NCBI GenBank assembly: GCA_002049455.2
Contig: KV919012.1
Coordinates: 1-64,000 of the forward strand
Length of the DNA: 64,000 nt
DNA from: Porphyra umbilicalis
Taxonomy: Eukaryota; Rhodophyta; Bangiophyceae; Bangiales; Bangiaceae
Direction of reading: 5' to 3'
Each line of letters begins with the position of its first letter. Within the stretch, counting starts at the first letter, position 1. The position numbers were made by a program, and so were the translations under genes. A model generated the notes under the pieces. It saw only the letters and a program-made list of their open reading frames with translations, was not told where the DNA came from and searched no databases. Shown in pieces: positions 33,433 through 45,254 of this stretch.

Positions 33433-34300
33433 CTCAACGCTCCCCCAACACCCCACAGTCCGCGCCATGGAAGCTCCGTCACGGCCAGATTGCGAGATCT
33501 TCCGCCAACATCCGCGATCGAGAAAAAAACGGCCAAGTCGATCTCATCGACTTGGCCGAAATCAGGTCGACTCGGTGGGAGCAGTAGGCCTCCTGCTCCC
33601 ACCGAGTCGACCCGATTTTGGCCAAGTAAAATCGACCTCCGCAAAAATCGCCAAAATCACCATCGACGTGAAGCAGACGTCGAGGTGAGTACAGCGCGCT
33701 CGGGTGCGTCTCGAACGGAGACGATCCGACGCATCGGCGGTCCGTCAAAGTGCGGGCGTAAACGCAGCTCATCGACTTGGCCGATAATCGGCTCGACCCG
33801 AGGAAGCAGTAGGCCTACTGTGCCATACCACATTCAACCGAAAATCGGATTGCACCAAAATCGATTCGGGTCCGACCAGCCCACTTGGCCCGAAGCTGGA
33901 GGCCTGCAGATGCGGGCCAAAAATCGCCAAAAAATCGACACGAAGTGTGGGCGGAGACGTGGCTCATCGACTTGGCCGGAAATCGGCTCGACCGAAGGGA
34001 GCAGTAGGCCTACTGCTCCCGGCCAAAATCGACCAAAATCGACTGGCACTAAAATCAACTGGGGCGACAACCGCGAACCCGCGGCTGCGCCACTGGACGT
34101 CCCCAGTGGCGCCGCAGCGCCCCAGGACGGTCCCAACCGGCCGTCCCCCGGGTCGGCGCCCCGCGCAACCGCGCCCCATTGCCCGATCGAAGCAAGTGGA
34201 TGGAAGCACAACCGTCCACGGCCGGCACCGGCCCGCAGCAATGTCCACAGAGGTCGCTGCCGCGAAACCGGGGCTGCGCCACTGGACTCCTCCAGTGGCG
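33433..34300. repeat. Palindrome-rich 3' non-coding region of Copia Y
   Basis: Between RNase H and the 3' LTR. A 48-bp palindrome with one mismatch lies at 33565-33612; a perfect 24-bp one centred on AGGCCT at 33998-34021; a partial one near 33806-33827. The stems GCGCCACTGG/CCAGTGGCGC with 6-base loops recur near 34088-34113 and 34276-34301. Between them the phrase TCGATTTTGGCC (or its complement) is repeated. The same architecture is present in X, so it belongs to the family. Confidence 0.85.
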
Positions 34301-37300
34301 CCATGGCGCCTCAGCACTCCCCCAACAGGGGGGTGCCAAGCTCGGCGCCCCGCGCAACCGCGCCCAGGTCTTCACCAACCCCGACGGCAGCCCGGAAAGC
34401 CGTGAATGCCGACGATGGCAGCGGCTTGGTGAGCCCATCCGCCGGCATGTCGGCGCTCGGAAGGAAGTAGAAGGCCACATCCCCGCGCGCCTGGTAGTCG
34501 CGAACCATGTGGTACGCGACGTCGACATACTTGGTCCGCCCCGTCGCCTCGGGGTTGTTGACCAGCGCCAGGCAGGACTGGTTGTCCTCCCCCATCGCCA
34601 CGGCTCCACCGTCGACGCCCAGAGCCGACAGCAGCTTGCGTAGCCACAGCGCCTCCTTGGTCGCCATTGCGGCGACCACGTACTCGGCCTCGGCCGTCGA
34701 GGAGGCCACAGTCGACTGGCGCTTACTTGCCCACGCAATCGCCCCGCCATTGCAGGTGAAGACATAGCCGGTTGTCGACCGACGACCGTCGATGTCGCCG
34801 GCCCAGTCGGCGTCGACAAACTCTTGCAGCGGCTCGCTGCCGCTGTAGACCACACCCAGGCGAGTCGTCCCGCGCAGGAAGCGCAGAACCCCTTTGGCCG
34901 CGCGCATGTGGTCCTCCGCAGGGCAGGACATGAAGCGCGACAGCACCCCCACGGCAAAGGCGATGTCTTGCCTCGTCGTGGTAGACATGTAGAGGAGGGA
35001 GCCGACCAACTCGGCGTAACGGTTGCCCTCTGGCCGCAGGCCCTCCCCTGTCTTGGTCAGCTTGACCCCCGACGCCATCGGCGTCTTGTTTGGCGTCGCC
35101 TTGTCCATCCCGAACGCCTCCAGCAGCGTCGCGGTGTGCCCCGGGTTGCTCAACGTCAGAGTCTTGGCCGCCCGGTTGCGCATGACTTTCATGCCGATAA
35201 AGTCCTTGACCTCCCCCATGTCGCGCACCTCAAACTTGGCAGACACGGAGCGCTTGACGGCCTCGACCCCAGCCAGCTTCTCGCCCGCCACGATAAGGTC
35301 GTCGACGTACACGAGGATAAAGATGCACCCGTGCACAGGGTGGTGCCACTCATAGAGGCACGGGTCCACCTTGGACCGGACCGCCCCCATCTCTTTGAGC
35401 TCTTTGTCGAGCTTGATGCCCCACAGCCGCCCCGCCTGCTTTGTCCCGTAGAGCGCCTGGTTGAGCCGACACATCTCCTCCAGCCCCTCCGGTTCGACAC
35501 CGTCGGGGAGTTTGATGTACATCTCCTTGTCCATCTTGGCGTTGAGGAAGGCTGTCTTGACGTCGGCATGGTGAATCTCCCAGCCCATGGCTGCCGCCAC
35601 AGCAAAGAGAACACGTGTCGTGGCCGCGTTAGGTACCGGAGCCCACGTCTCGTCAAAGTCTCGTCCGGGCACCTGGTTGAACCCTTGGGCCACGAGTCGA
35701 GCCTTGTAGCGCATGAGCTTGCCCTCCGCGTCGTGCTTGATGTCGAACACGAATCGCGTCTTGATGGCCCTGTGATTCTTGTTGTTCCCCTTGGTCTTGG
35801 ACCAGGTGCCAAGGTGCTTGTGTGCCGCCACCTCCTCCTAAATGGCCTGCTTCCACAGCGGCCAGTCAGGACGAGCGCGCGCCTCCTTCTCGTTCGCAGG
35901 CGGCTTGTGCAAGGCCCATCCCGCCTCAGCCGCGGAAGCGTTACCGCTTGCCAGGTACGCCTTGGGTTCCTTCTCCCACCATGTTATCTTGGGACCTGGC
36001 TTGCGCTTCGATCGACGAGGCCCTGGTGTGACGCTGTCACTGGCCGCAGGTGCTTGAGCAGCTGCGGGTGTCGAGTCACCGGCGCCGTCCTCGTTCTCCT
36101 CCTGGCTATCGCCAGCAAAGGAAGGAGGACCGACTTCGTTGTCGCTGTCAGAGGCTTCATCGGGGGAGTACTCGTCCTCTCGCCCGCCTTCTGCGCCGAG
36201 CATGTCCATAACCCCTTCCGTGGCGCCATCCTCGTCGCCGTCATATTCCGCAGTCAGCCGGGGACCAGCGCTTGACCCGACTGCTGACGTCTCGACCTTC
36301 GCCGGGTTCTCCTCCAGCAGCACGTCCCGACGCTCGAAGACTTGGTTTGTCTCGTCCTCGAGGATACGGTAGGCCTTGCCACCGATAGTGTAGCCGACAA
36401 AGCGGCCGACGTCGGTCCTCGGCTCCAGCTTGCGCTGCTGCTTCTTCGGCTTGAGCGCCCACGCCCAGTCGGGCGTGGAACTCCCCCAAACGCGGAATCC
36501 CGCGACGTTGGGGCGTCGACCCGTCAGCGCCTCGAGCGGCGTCACATCGAGCCCCGCCTTGGGAGATCGGTTGAGCACATGGACGACGGAGGCCAACGCC
36601 TCGGCCCACAGCTCTTCCTCCGCACCGGCGTCAAGCAGGGCAGCACGCACGCGCTCCATCAGCGTGCGGTTCACCCGCTCCGCCTTGCCATTCTGCTGCG
36701 ACTTGCACGGCGCCGTCATCTCAGACGTGATTCCCTTATCCTCGTACCACGCCTTAAGATCGTTTGTGACGTACTCCTTTGCACAGTCGTGACGGACACG
36801 CTTCACTTTGACGCCCGTCAGCGTCTCAAGCTGCTTGATGCGCGTCTTGAGCACCTCCGGCGTCATCCCCTTCGTCTTGATAGGCGTAGCCGTGATGAAC
36901 CCCGTTGAGTCCTCCAGCGCCGTCATCAAGTAGAGGGAGCCACCCAGCGACTCAGTGAGTGGGCCACCAACGTCGGTGTGCACCAGTTCGCACTTGGATG
37001 TCGCTGTCGACGAGCGTGGGCTGGGCGACTGAACCATCTTGCCGTCCACACACGGCACACACACCGTGCCAATGACGCGCTTGGCGTCTGCCACTGACGA
37101 CGGCATGCCATCGACCATTGTGGCCGCCCGCTTGAGGTTCTCCAGCCCCAAGTGGTTGAACCGACGATGCCACAGCTCCGCCTCCCCAGCGATGCGCGTC
37201 GATGCCGCGCACGCCAAAGCCTTGACCGGCGTGACCTTGAGCACGTTCTGCTCTGGGTCGTTGACCTTGCCGACAACGGACGTCTTGTCGAGCACTCCGC

Positions 37301-38634
37301 TCGAATGGACAGCATCCCCGTCGCTGAGGATGTAACAGGCGTTGTCGACGAACACTTCCGCACCACGATTGCGGTCAACCGCTCGAACCAAGAGCAGATT
37401 GCTGGTCAGGTCCGGCACGAGCATGGCCTCCCCGAGCACCATTCGCGTCTTGGTTTTGCCCTTGCCAACGTCCATGGAGACGTGGCCGTGCCCCTTGATG
37501 GGTACCTTTTCGCCGTTGGCCAAGGTGACCTCGGCCCCGCTTCCCGCCGTCCGGACGGTGAAGCCCTTGTCCCGGGCGGCCATGTGGTTGGTTGTGCCAG
37601 AGTCGAGCACCCAAGTTGATGAACACAGGGAGCTCCCGCGAGCCTTGCTGCTGCCGCAATTGCGAGTAGAAGCAGTGTAGGCCAGAGCGGCACCCGCGTG
37701 GGGCCCGCCGCCGTGACCGCCTTCACGGCCACCACCGCCGGGCTTGCCCTTGCCCTTGGCCTCGTCCGCCTTTTTCTCGTGGCAGTCGCGCTGCATGTGT
37801 CCCTTCTTGATGCAGTAGAAGCACACGACCGACTTCTTGTCAAACGGCCTCTTAGGCGCCGCTGCCGCAAAGGCTTGTGACTTGACTCTGCCAGAAGGCT
37901 TGGAAGCGTCGACAGAAGTGCTCCGCTGCTCGACTTGAAGCAGCTTAGCCGTCACGTCCGAAATGACGAGCTTAGTGTCCTTGTTCTCCAACACCGTCCT
38001 GAGCATCCCGTACTCTGCCGGGAGCCCTGCCAGGATACGCAGCGCAAGCGTGTTGTCGTCCACCGGGTTTCCGAGAATTGCGAGCTCGTCCCGGAGCAAC
38101 TTGGCGCGCGACGCAAACTTGATGATGTTCTCGTCGCCGCCCTTCTTGAGGCTGCTCAGCTCGTCCATGAGCCGCAGCAGCTGCGCGTTGTCTCGCGCCT
38201 CGATCATGACCTTGAGCGCGTCCCACGCCTCTTTGGCCGTGTCCACCGACGTGACCGTGTTGAGGTGCACGGGCTTGACCGACATCTGGATGGTCGCCAG
38301 CGCCGCCCCGTTCATGGCGTCCCACGCGTTGACGACCGGGTCGGACTTGTTGTCGTCGGAGGAAGATGCCGGTCGGTCCGTCTCGACCGCCGCCCAGAGC
38401 TTCTCCTTCTTGAGCTGCGCACGCTGGTACGCTGCCCACACCTTGTAGTCGTCATCCAGCTGCGCAAACCGCGGGCCGCCACAGCGGCCGTGGTCTGCTA
38501 TGTTGACGACCTCGGCGCCGCACTAACGACGTAGGGAGCAGAACACGCCCGCCCGACGCCGGAACACACCGCGATCCCAGTGACGTCGTCTCACCAGCGA
38601 CCGCAGGGAAGACGACGGTTACCACCAGCGACAG

Positions 38635-38648
38635 CTGGGCCCATAACC
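38635..38648 (-). other. Half-tRNA-iMet primer-binding site (element Y)
   Basis: CTGGGCCCATAACC on the plus strand, that is GGTTATGGGCCCAG on the element strand, directly inside the 5' LTR. Confidence 0.75.
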
Positions 38649-39047
38649 TGTTGAGTGAGCGGTACTTGGGTGGATGCGTTGCTTTACTCGAGAGCGGTCT
38701 GAGGCACGAGGCCAGCAGGCTCTTAAACCCTCCTTGTGCCTCTCTCGCCACGTTCTGCCGGCGCACTCCCCCGCCAGCGCAGTGCGCCCTCCCTGAGAGG
38801 GTACATGCTCTCACCACCCCACATGTCGCGACGCCTGTCGATGACCGCACGAGCATCTCCCCGAGCTCAGCTCCAAAAGGAGCTGCCCTCAATATACAAG
38901 TACAAGAAATTACAGCACACACATACAGCAATGCATGACAATGGCAGAGCCTAACAAGCCGATGATCGCATAAGTACACCCGGAATTATCCAGGCAGACC
39001 GCGGTAACTCCGACTTACATGCGCGGGCTTGGGGGGCTGCCTCAACA
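38649..39047 (-). repeat. 5' LTR of Copia element Y
   Basis: 399 bp, plus strand TGTTGAGTGAGC to GCCTCAACA. Followed at 39048-39052 by CGCGG, one half of the Y target-site duplication (the other half, CCGCG, is at 43287-43291 in opposite orientation because of the later inversion). Confidence 0.9.
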
Positions 39048-42000
39048 CGCGGCATCGACGCGCATCGCTGGGGAGGCGCAATTGTGGCATCGTCGGTTCA
39101 ACCACTTGGGGCTGGAGAACCTCAAGCGGGCGGCCACAATGGTCGATGGCATGCCGTCGTCAGTGGCAGACGCCAAGCGCGTCATTGGCACGGTGTGTGT
39201 GCCGTGTGTGGACGGCAAGATGGTTCAGTCGCCCAGCCCACGCTCGTCGACAGCGACATCCAAGTGCGAACTGGTGCACACCGACGTTGGTGGCCCACTC
39301 ACTGAGTCGCTGGGTGGCTCCCTCTACTTGATGACGGCGCTGGAGGACTCAACGGGGTTCATCACGGCTACGCCTATCAAGACGAAGGGGATGACGCCGG
39401 AGGTGCTCAAGACGCGCATCAAGCAGCTTGAGACGCTGACGGGCGTCAAAGTGAAGCGTGTCCGTCACGACTGTGCAAAGGAGTACGTCACAAACGATCT
39501 TAAGGCGTGGTATGAGGATAAGGGGATCACGTCTGAGATGACGGCGCCGTACAAGTCGCAGCAGAATGGCAAGGCGGAGCGGGTGAACCGCACGCTGATG
39601 GAGCGCGTGCGTGCTGCCCTGCTTGACGCCGGTGCGGAGGAAGAGCTGTGGGCCGAGGCGTTGGCCTCCGTCGTCCATGTGCTCAACCGATCTCCCAAGG
39701 CGGGGCTCGATGTGACGCCGCTCGAGGCGCTGACGGGTCGACGCCCCAACGTCGCGGGATTCCGCGTTTGGGGGAGTTCCACGCCCGACTGGGCGTGGGC
39801 GCTCAAGCCGAAGAAGCAGCAGCACAAGCTGGAGCCGAGGACCGACGTCGGCCGCTTTGTCGGCTACACTATCGGTGGCAAGGCCTACCGTATCCTCGAG
39901 GACGAGACAAACCAAGTCTTCGAGCGTCGGGACGTGCTGCTGGAGGAGAACCCGGCGAAGGACGAGACGTCAGCAGTCGGGTCAAGCGCTGGTCCCCGGC
40001 TGACTGTGGAATATGACGGCGACAAGGATGGCGCCACGGAAGGGGTTATGGACATGCTCGGCGCAGAAGGCGGGCGAGAGGACGAGTACTCCCCCGATGA
40101 AGCCTCTGACAGCGACAACGAAGTCGGTCCTCCTTCCTTTGCTGGCGATAGCCAGGAGGAGAACGAGGACGGCGCCGGTGACTCGACACCCGCAGCTGCT
40201 CAAGCACCTGCGGCCAGTGACAGCGTCACACCAGGGCCTCGTCGATCGAAGCGCAAGCCAGGTCCCAAGGTAACATGGTGGGAGAAGGAACCCAAGGCGT
40301 ACCTGGCAAGCGGTAACGCTTCCGCGGCTGAGGCGGGATGGGCCTTGCACAAGCCGCCTGCGAACGAGAAGGAGGCGCGCGCTCGTCCTGACTGGCCGCT
40401 GTGGAAGCAGGCCATTTAGGAGGAGGTGGCGGCACACAAGCACCTTGGCACCTGGTCCAAGACCAAGGGGAACAACAAGAATCACAGGGCCATCAAGACG
40501 CGATTCGTGTTCGACATCAAGCACGACGCGGAGGGCAAGCTCATGCGCTACAAGGCTCGACTCGTGGCCCAAGGGTTCAACCAGGTGCCCGGACGAGACT
40601 TTGACGAGACGTGGGCTCCGGTACCTAACGCGGCCACGACACGTGTTCTCTTTGCTGTGGCGGCAGCCATGGGCTGGGAGATTCACCATGCCGACGTCAA
40701 GACAGCCTTCCTCAACGCCAAGATGGACAAGGAGATGTACATCAAACTCCCCGACGGTGTCGAACCGGAGGGGCTGGAGGAGATGTGTCGGCTCAACCAG
40801 GCGCTCTACGGGACAAAGCAGGCGGGGCGGCTGTGGGGCATCAAGCTCGACAAAGAGCTCAAAGAGATGGGGGCGGTCCGGTCCAAGGTGGACCCGTGCC
40901 TCTATGAGTGGCACCACCCTGTGCACGGGTGCATCTTTATCCTCGTGTACGTCGACGACCTTATCGTGGCGGGCGAGAAGCTGGCTGGGGTCGAGGCCGT
41001 CAAGCGCTCCGTGTCTGCCAAGTTTGAGGTGCGCGACATGGGGGAGGTCAAGGACTTTATCGGCATGAAAGTCATGCGCAACCGGGCGGCCAAGACTCTG
41101 ACGTTGAGCAACCCGGGGCACACCGCGACGCTGCTGGAGGCGTTCGGGATGGACAAGGCGACGCCAAACAAGACGCCGATGGCGTCGGGGGTCAAGCTGA
41201 CCAAGACAGGGGAGGGCCTGCGGCCAGAGGGCAACCGTTACGCCGAGTTGGTCGGCTCCCTCCTCTACATGTCTACCACGACGAGGCAAGACATCGCCTT
41301 TGCCGTGGGGGTGCTGTCGCGCTTCATGTCCTGCCCTGCGGAGGACCACATGCGCGCGGCCAAAGGGGTTCTGCGCTTCATGCGCGGGACGACTCGCCTG
41401 GGTGTGGTCTACAGCGGCAGCGAGCCGCTGCAAGAGTTTGTCGACGCCGACTGGGCCGGCGACATCGACGGTCGTCGGTCGACAACCGGCTATGTCTTCA
41501 CCTGCAATGGCGGGGCGATTGCGTGGGCAAGTAAGCGCCAGTCGACTGTGGCCTCCTCGACGGCCGAGGCCGAGTACGTGGTCGCCGCAATGGCGACCAA
41601 GGAGGCGCTGTGGCTACGCAAGCTGCTGTCGGCTCTGGGCGTCGACGGTGGAGCCGTGGCGATGGGGGAGGACAACCAGTCCTGCCTGGCGCTGGTCAAC
41701 AACCCCGAGGCGACGGGGCGGACCAAGTATGTCGACGTCGCGTACCACATGGTTCGCGACTACCAGGCGCGCGGGGATGTGGCCTTCTACTTCCTCCCGA
41801 GCGCCGACATGCCGGCGGATGGGCTCACCAAGCCGCTGCCATCGTCGGCGTTCACGGCTTTCCAGGCTGCCGTCGGGGTTGGTGAAGACCTGGGCGCGGC
41901 TGAGCAGGGCGCCGGGCTTGGCAACCCCCGTGTTGGGGGAGTGCTGAGGCGCCATGGCGCCACTGCAGGCGTCCAGTAGCGCGGCCCCGGTTTCGCGGCA

Positions 42001-42742
42001 GCGACCTCCGTCGACCTTGCCGCGGGCCGGTGCCAGTCGTGGACGGTTGTGCTACCCTCCATTTGTTTGGGGCCAGCGATGGGGCGCTGTTGCCTTGGGG
42101 GGACGGCCGATTGGGACCGCCCTGGGTCGCTGTGGCGCCACTGGGGGCGTCCAGTGGCGCAGCCGCGGTTTCCCGGCGATCGCCCGCCGTGATTTGGCCG
42201 CGGTCGAATTTGGGCCGTTCGGCCGGGAGCAGTAGGCCAACTGCTCCCGACGGGCACGAGTCGATTTTAGTGCCAGTCGATTTTGGTCGATTTTGGCCCG
42301 AAGTAGTAGGCCTACTGCTCCCGACGGGCCCGAATCGTGCTTGGTGCAAGTAGAAATTGGTCGATTTTGGCCGGAAGTAGTGGGCCCCGATTTTGGCCGG
42401 GAGCAGTAGGCCTACTGCTCCCAGCGAGCAGACTTTGACGGGCCGCCGATGCGCCGGATCGTCTCCGTTCGAGACGCACCCGAGCGCGCTGTACTCACCT
42501 CGACGTCTGCGTCACGTCGATGGTGATTTTGGCGATTTTTGCGGAGGTCGATTTTACTTGGCCAAAATCGGGTCGACTCGGTGGGAGCAGTAGGCCTACT
42601 GCTCCCACCGAGTCGACCTGATTTCGGCCAAGTCGATGAGATCGACTTGGCGGTTTTTTCTCGATCGCGGATGTTGGCGAAAGATGTCGCACCCTGGCCG
42701 TGACGGAACTTCCATGGCGCGGACTGTGGGGCGCTGGGGGAG
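39048..42742 (+). mobile_element. Copia element X, integrase to 3' end, inverted part
   Basis: Starts abruptly in the protease-integrase linker (STRIAGEAQLWHRRFNHLGL) and continues through integrase (HTDVGGP near 39280, NGKAERVNR near 39575), reverse transcriptase (about 40440-41200; YVDDLIVAGE near 40945), RNase H (about 41440-41870) and a palindrome-rich 3' non-coding stretch to the purine-rich tract before the LTR (GGGGCGCTGGGGGAG, 42728-42742). It is almost identical to the matching part of Y but on the opposite strand, so together they form an inverted repeat with arms of nearly 4 kb. Its missing front half is at 43287-44730. Confidence 0.9.
41950..42742. repeat. Palindrome-rich 3' non-coding region of Copia X
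   Basis: A perfect 48-bp palindrome spans 42571-42618; its central 20 bp read GAGCAGTAGGCCTACTGCTC. A further ~14 bp on each side pair with two mismatches. Another perfect 24-bp copy of the core lies near 42399-42422 and partial copies near 42223-42250 and 42302-42326. GCGCCACTG...CAGTGGCGC hairpins lie near 42131-42160, with a weaker one near 41955. Confidence 0.88.
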
Positions 42743-43286
42743 TGTTGAGGCAGGCCCCCAAGCCCGCACATGAAAGTCCGAGTTACCGCGGTCTGCCTGG
42801 ATAATTCCGGATGTACTTATGCGATCATCGGCTTGTTTGGCTGTGCCATTGTCATGCATTGCTGTATGCGTGGGATGCAATTACTTGTACTGAGGCAGCC
42901 CCCGAAGCTCGCGCATGTAAGTCGGAGTTACCGCGGTCTGCCTGGATAATTCCGGGTGTACTTATGCGATCATCGGCTTGTTTGGCTGTGCCATTGTCAT
43001 GCTTTGCTGTATGCGTGGGATGTAATTACTTGTACTTGTACATTGAGGGCAGCTTCTTTTTCAGCCGAGCTTGCGGAGATTCTCGTGGGGTCATCGACAG
43101 GTGTCGCGATTTGTGGGGTGGTGAGAGCATGTACCCTCCAAGGGAGTGAGCACTGCGCTGGCGGGGGAGTGCGCCGGCAGAACATGGCAAGAGAGGCACA
43201 AGAAGGGTTTAAGAGCCTGCTGGCCTCGTGCCTCAGACCGCTCTCGAGTAAAGCAACGCATCCACCCAACTACCGCTCACTCAACA
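42743..43286 (+). repeat. Chimeric X/Y LTR with internal duplication, right inversion junction
   Basis: Begins TGTTGAGGCAGG at 42743. The first ~148 bp are repeated: a second LTR start, TGAGGCAGCCCCCGAAGC, appears at 42891 and runs on to the normal LTR end CTCACTCAACA at 43286. The inner end belongs to X and the outer end, with the CCGCG duplication at 43287-43291, to Y. The tandem duplication makes it 544 bp instead of about 400. Confidence 0.8.
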
Positions 43287-44730
43287 CCGCGCACGCCGAC
43301 GCCTTGACCGGCGTGACATTGAGCACGCACTGCTCCAGGTCGTTGACCTTGCCGACAAAGGACGCCACGTCGAGCACTCCGCTCGAATGGACAGCATCCC
43401 CGTCGCTGAGGATGTAACAGGCGTTGTCGACGAACACTTCCGCACCACGATTGCGGTCAACCGCTCGAACCAAGAGCAGATTGCTGGTCAGGTCCGGCAC
43501 GAGCATGGCCTCCCCGAGCACCATGCGCGTCTTGGTTTTGCCCTTGCCAACGTCCATGGAGACGTGGCCGTGCCCCTTGATGGGTACCTTTTCGCCGTTG
43601 GCCAAGGTGACCTCGGCCCCGCTTCCCGCCGTCCGGACGGTGAAGCCCTTGTCCCGGGCGGCCATGTGGTTGGTTGTGCCAGAGTCGAGCACCCAAGTTG
43701 ATGAACACAGGGAGCTCCCGCGAGCCTTGCTGCTGCCGCAATTGCGAGTAGAAGCAGTGTAGGCCAGAGCGGCACCCGCGTGGGGCCCGCCGCCGTGACC
43801 GCCTTCACGGCCACCACCGCCGGGCTTGCCCTTGCCCTTGGCCTCGTCCGCCTTTTTCTCGTGGCAGTCGCGCTGCATGTGTCCCTTCTTGATGCAGTAG
43901 AAGCACACGACCGACTTCTTGTCAAACGGCCTCTTAGGCGCCGCTGCCGCAAAGGCTTGTGACTTGACTCTGCCAGAAGGCTTGGAAGCGTCGACAGAAG
44001 TGCTCCGCTGCTCGACTTGAAGCAGCTTAGCCGTCACGTCCGAAATGACGAGCTTAGTGTCCTTGTTCTCCAACACCGTCCTGAGCATCCCGTACTCTGC
44101 CGGGAGCCCTGCCAGGATACGCAGCGCAAGCGTGTTGTCGTCCACCGGGTTTCCGAGAATTGCGAGCTCGTCCCGGAGCATCTTGGCGCGCGACGCAAAC
44201 TTGATGATGTTCTCGTCGCCGCCCTTCTTGAGGCTGCTCAGCTCGTCCATGAGCCGCAGCAGCTGCGCGTTGTCTCGCGCCTCGATCATGACCTTGAGCG
44301 CGTCCCACGCCTCTTTGGCCGTGTCCACCGACGTGACCGTGTTGAGGTGCACGGCCTTGACCGACATCTGGATGGTCGCCAGCGCCGTCTCGTTCATGGC
44401 TTTCCACGCGTCGACCACCGGGTCGGACTTGTTGTCGTCGGAGGAAGGTGCCGGTCGGTCCGTCTCGACCGCCGCCCAGAGCTTCTCCTTCTTGAGCTGC
44501 GCACGCTGGTACGCTGCCCACACCTTGTAGTCGTCATCCAGCTGCGCAAACCGCGGGCCGCCATAGCGGCCGTGGTCTGCCATGTTGACGACCTCGGCGC
44601 CGCACTAACGACGTAGGGAGCAGAACACGCCCGCCCGACGCCGGAACACACCGCGATCCCAGTGACGTCGTCTCACCAGCGACCGCAGGGAAGACGACGG
44701 TTACCACCAGCGACAGCTGGGCCCATAACC
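43287..44730 (-). mobile_element. Copia element X, gag to protease part (minus strand)
   Basis: On the minus strand: primer site 44730-44717 (GGTTATGGGCCCAG), gag from ATG 44583 (MADHGRYGGPRFAQLDDDYK), zinc knuckle CFYCIKKGHMQRDC near 43910-43870, protease WVLDSGTTNHMA near 43685, ending in the protease-integrase linker exactly at the Y target site. It is nearly identical to the same part of Y in direct orientation. The rest of X continues, inverted, at 39048-42742. Confidence 0.9.
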
Positions 44731-44935
44731 TGTGAAGTGAGCGGTAGTTGGGTGGATGCGTTGTTTTACTCGAGAGCGGTCTGAGGCGCGAGGCCAGACG
44801 CCTCTTAAAACCTCTGTGTGCCTCTCTCGCCACGTTCTGCCGGCGCACTCCCCCGCCAGCGCAGTGCTCCCTCCCTTGGAGGGTACATGCTCTCACCACC
44901 TTACAAATCGCGAAGCCCGTCGATGACTTCACTGA
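44731..44935 (-). repeat. Truncated 5' LTR of Copia element X
   Basis: Plus strand TGTGAAGTGAGCGGTAG onward, matching the family LTR for about 200 bp and then diverging near 44930. The outer half of the LTR is missing, so the target-site duplication of X cannot be read here. Confidence 0.75.
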
Positions 44936-45254
44936 AGCACCACCGGGATGGGGGTGGGGCTGGGAGCCCCCGGCGGGGGCCGGGCGGGCGTGGCCTGCGC
45001 GTGGCAGGCGTTGGGGAGGGCGACACGGCCGCCACGCCCCAGCGGGTGGCGTCCCGGCGCCGCCTGGGCAGTTGTCGGGGGCGCGAGCGCCCGGGCCACG
45101 CGCGAACGGCTACCAGGGCGTCGCTGGGCGGGGCGGTTACGTGGCGCGCGCGCGCCGCCGCGTGGCCACGCCCGGGGCCGCCACGTCAGGCAGGGGCGCC
45201 CGCTTTCGATTCCCCCTCGTATCTACTTACCGCATAGGGGGACTTGTTTTGCAT
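44936..45254. other. GC-rich spacer before Gypsy G
   Basis: Extremely GC-rich for about 260 bp, then suddenly ordinary in the last ~50 bp. No gene recognised. It joins the truncated LTR of X to the LTR of Gypsy G. Confidence 0.4.

Larger units (their letters stand above)
33041..39047 (-). mobile_element. Copia element Y (minus strand), inserted in element X
   Basis: On the minus strand: 5' LTR 39047-38649, primer site, gag (from about 38500; zinc knuckle CFYCIKKGHMQRDC near 37830-37785), protease (WVLDSGTTNHMA near 37600), pre-integrase zinc region (LWHRRFNHLGLENL near 37160), integrase catalytic region (HTDVGGP near 36970, RHDCAKEY near 36780, NGKAERVNR near 36675), reverse transcriptase (about 35770-35100; YVDDLIVAGE near 35300), RNase H (about 34820-34400; VDADWAGD), then about 870 bp of 3' non-coding DNA full of palindromes, and the 3' LTR 33432-33041. 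Two large open blocks cover gag-integrase and RT-RNase H; X shows the same layout, so it was inherited. Few disruptions; young by its near identity to X. Confidence 0.9.

Noticed and set aside
33433-34300. Terminal inverted repeats of a foldback DNA transposon in the palindromic region
   Set aside because: The palindromes lie between RNase H and the LTR in both X and Y at the same place, so they belong to the Copia family and were not inserted separately.
36241-36908. Open frames opposite to the Copia coding strand in X, Y, B, I and J
   Set aside because: They mirror the coding frame, contain no domain and change freely between copies; treated as shadows, unlike the antisense region of Gypsy C, which has no sense-strand counterpart.
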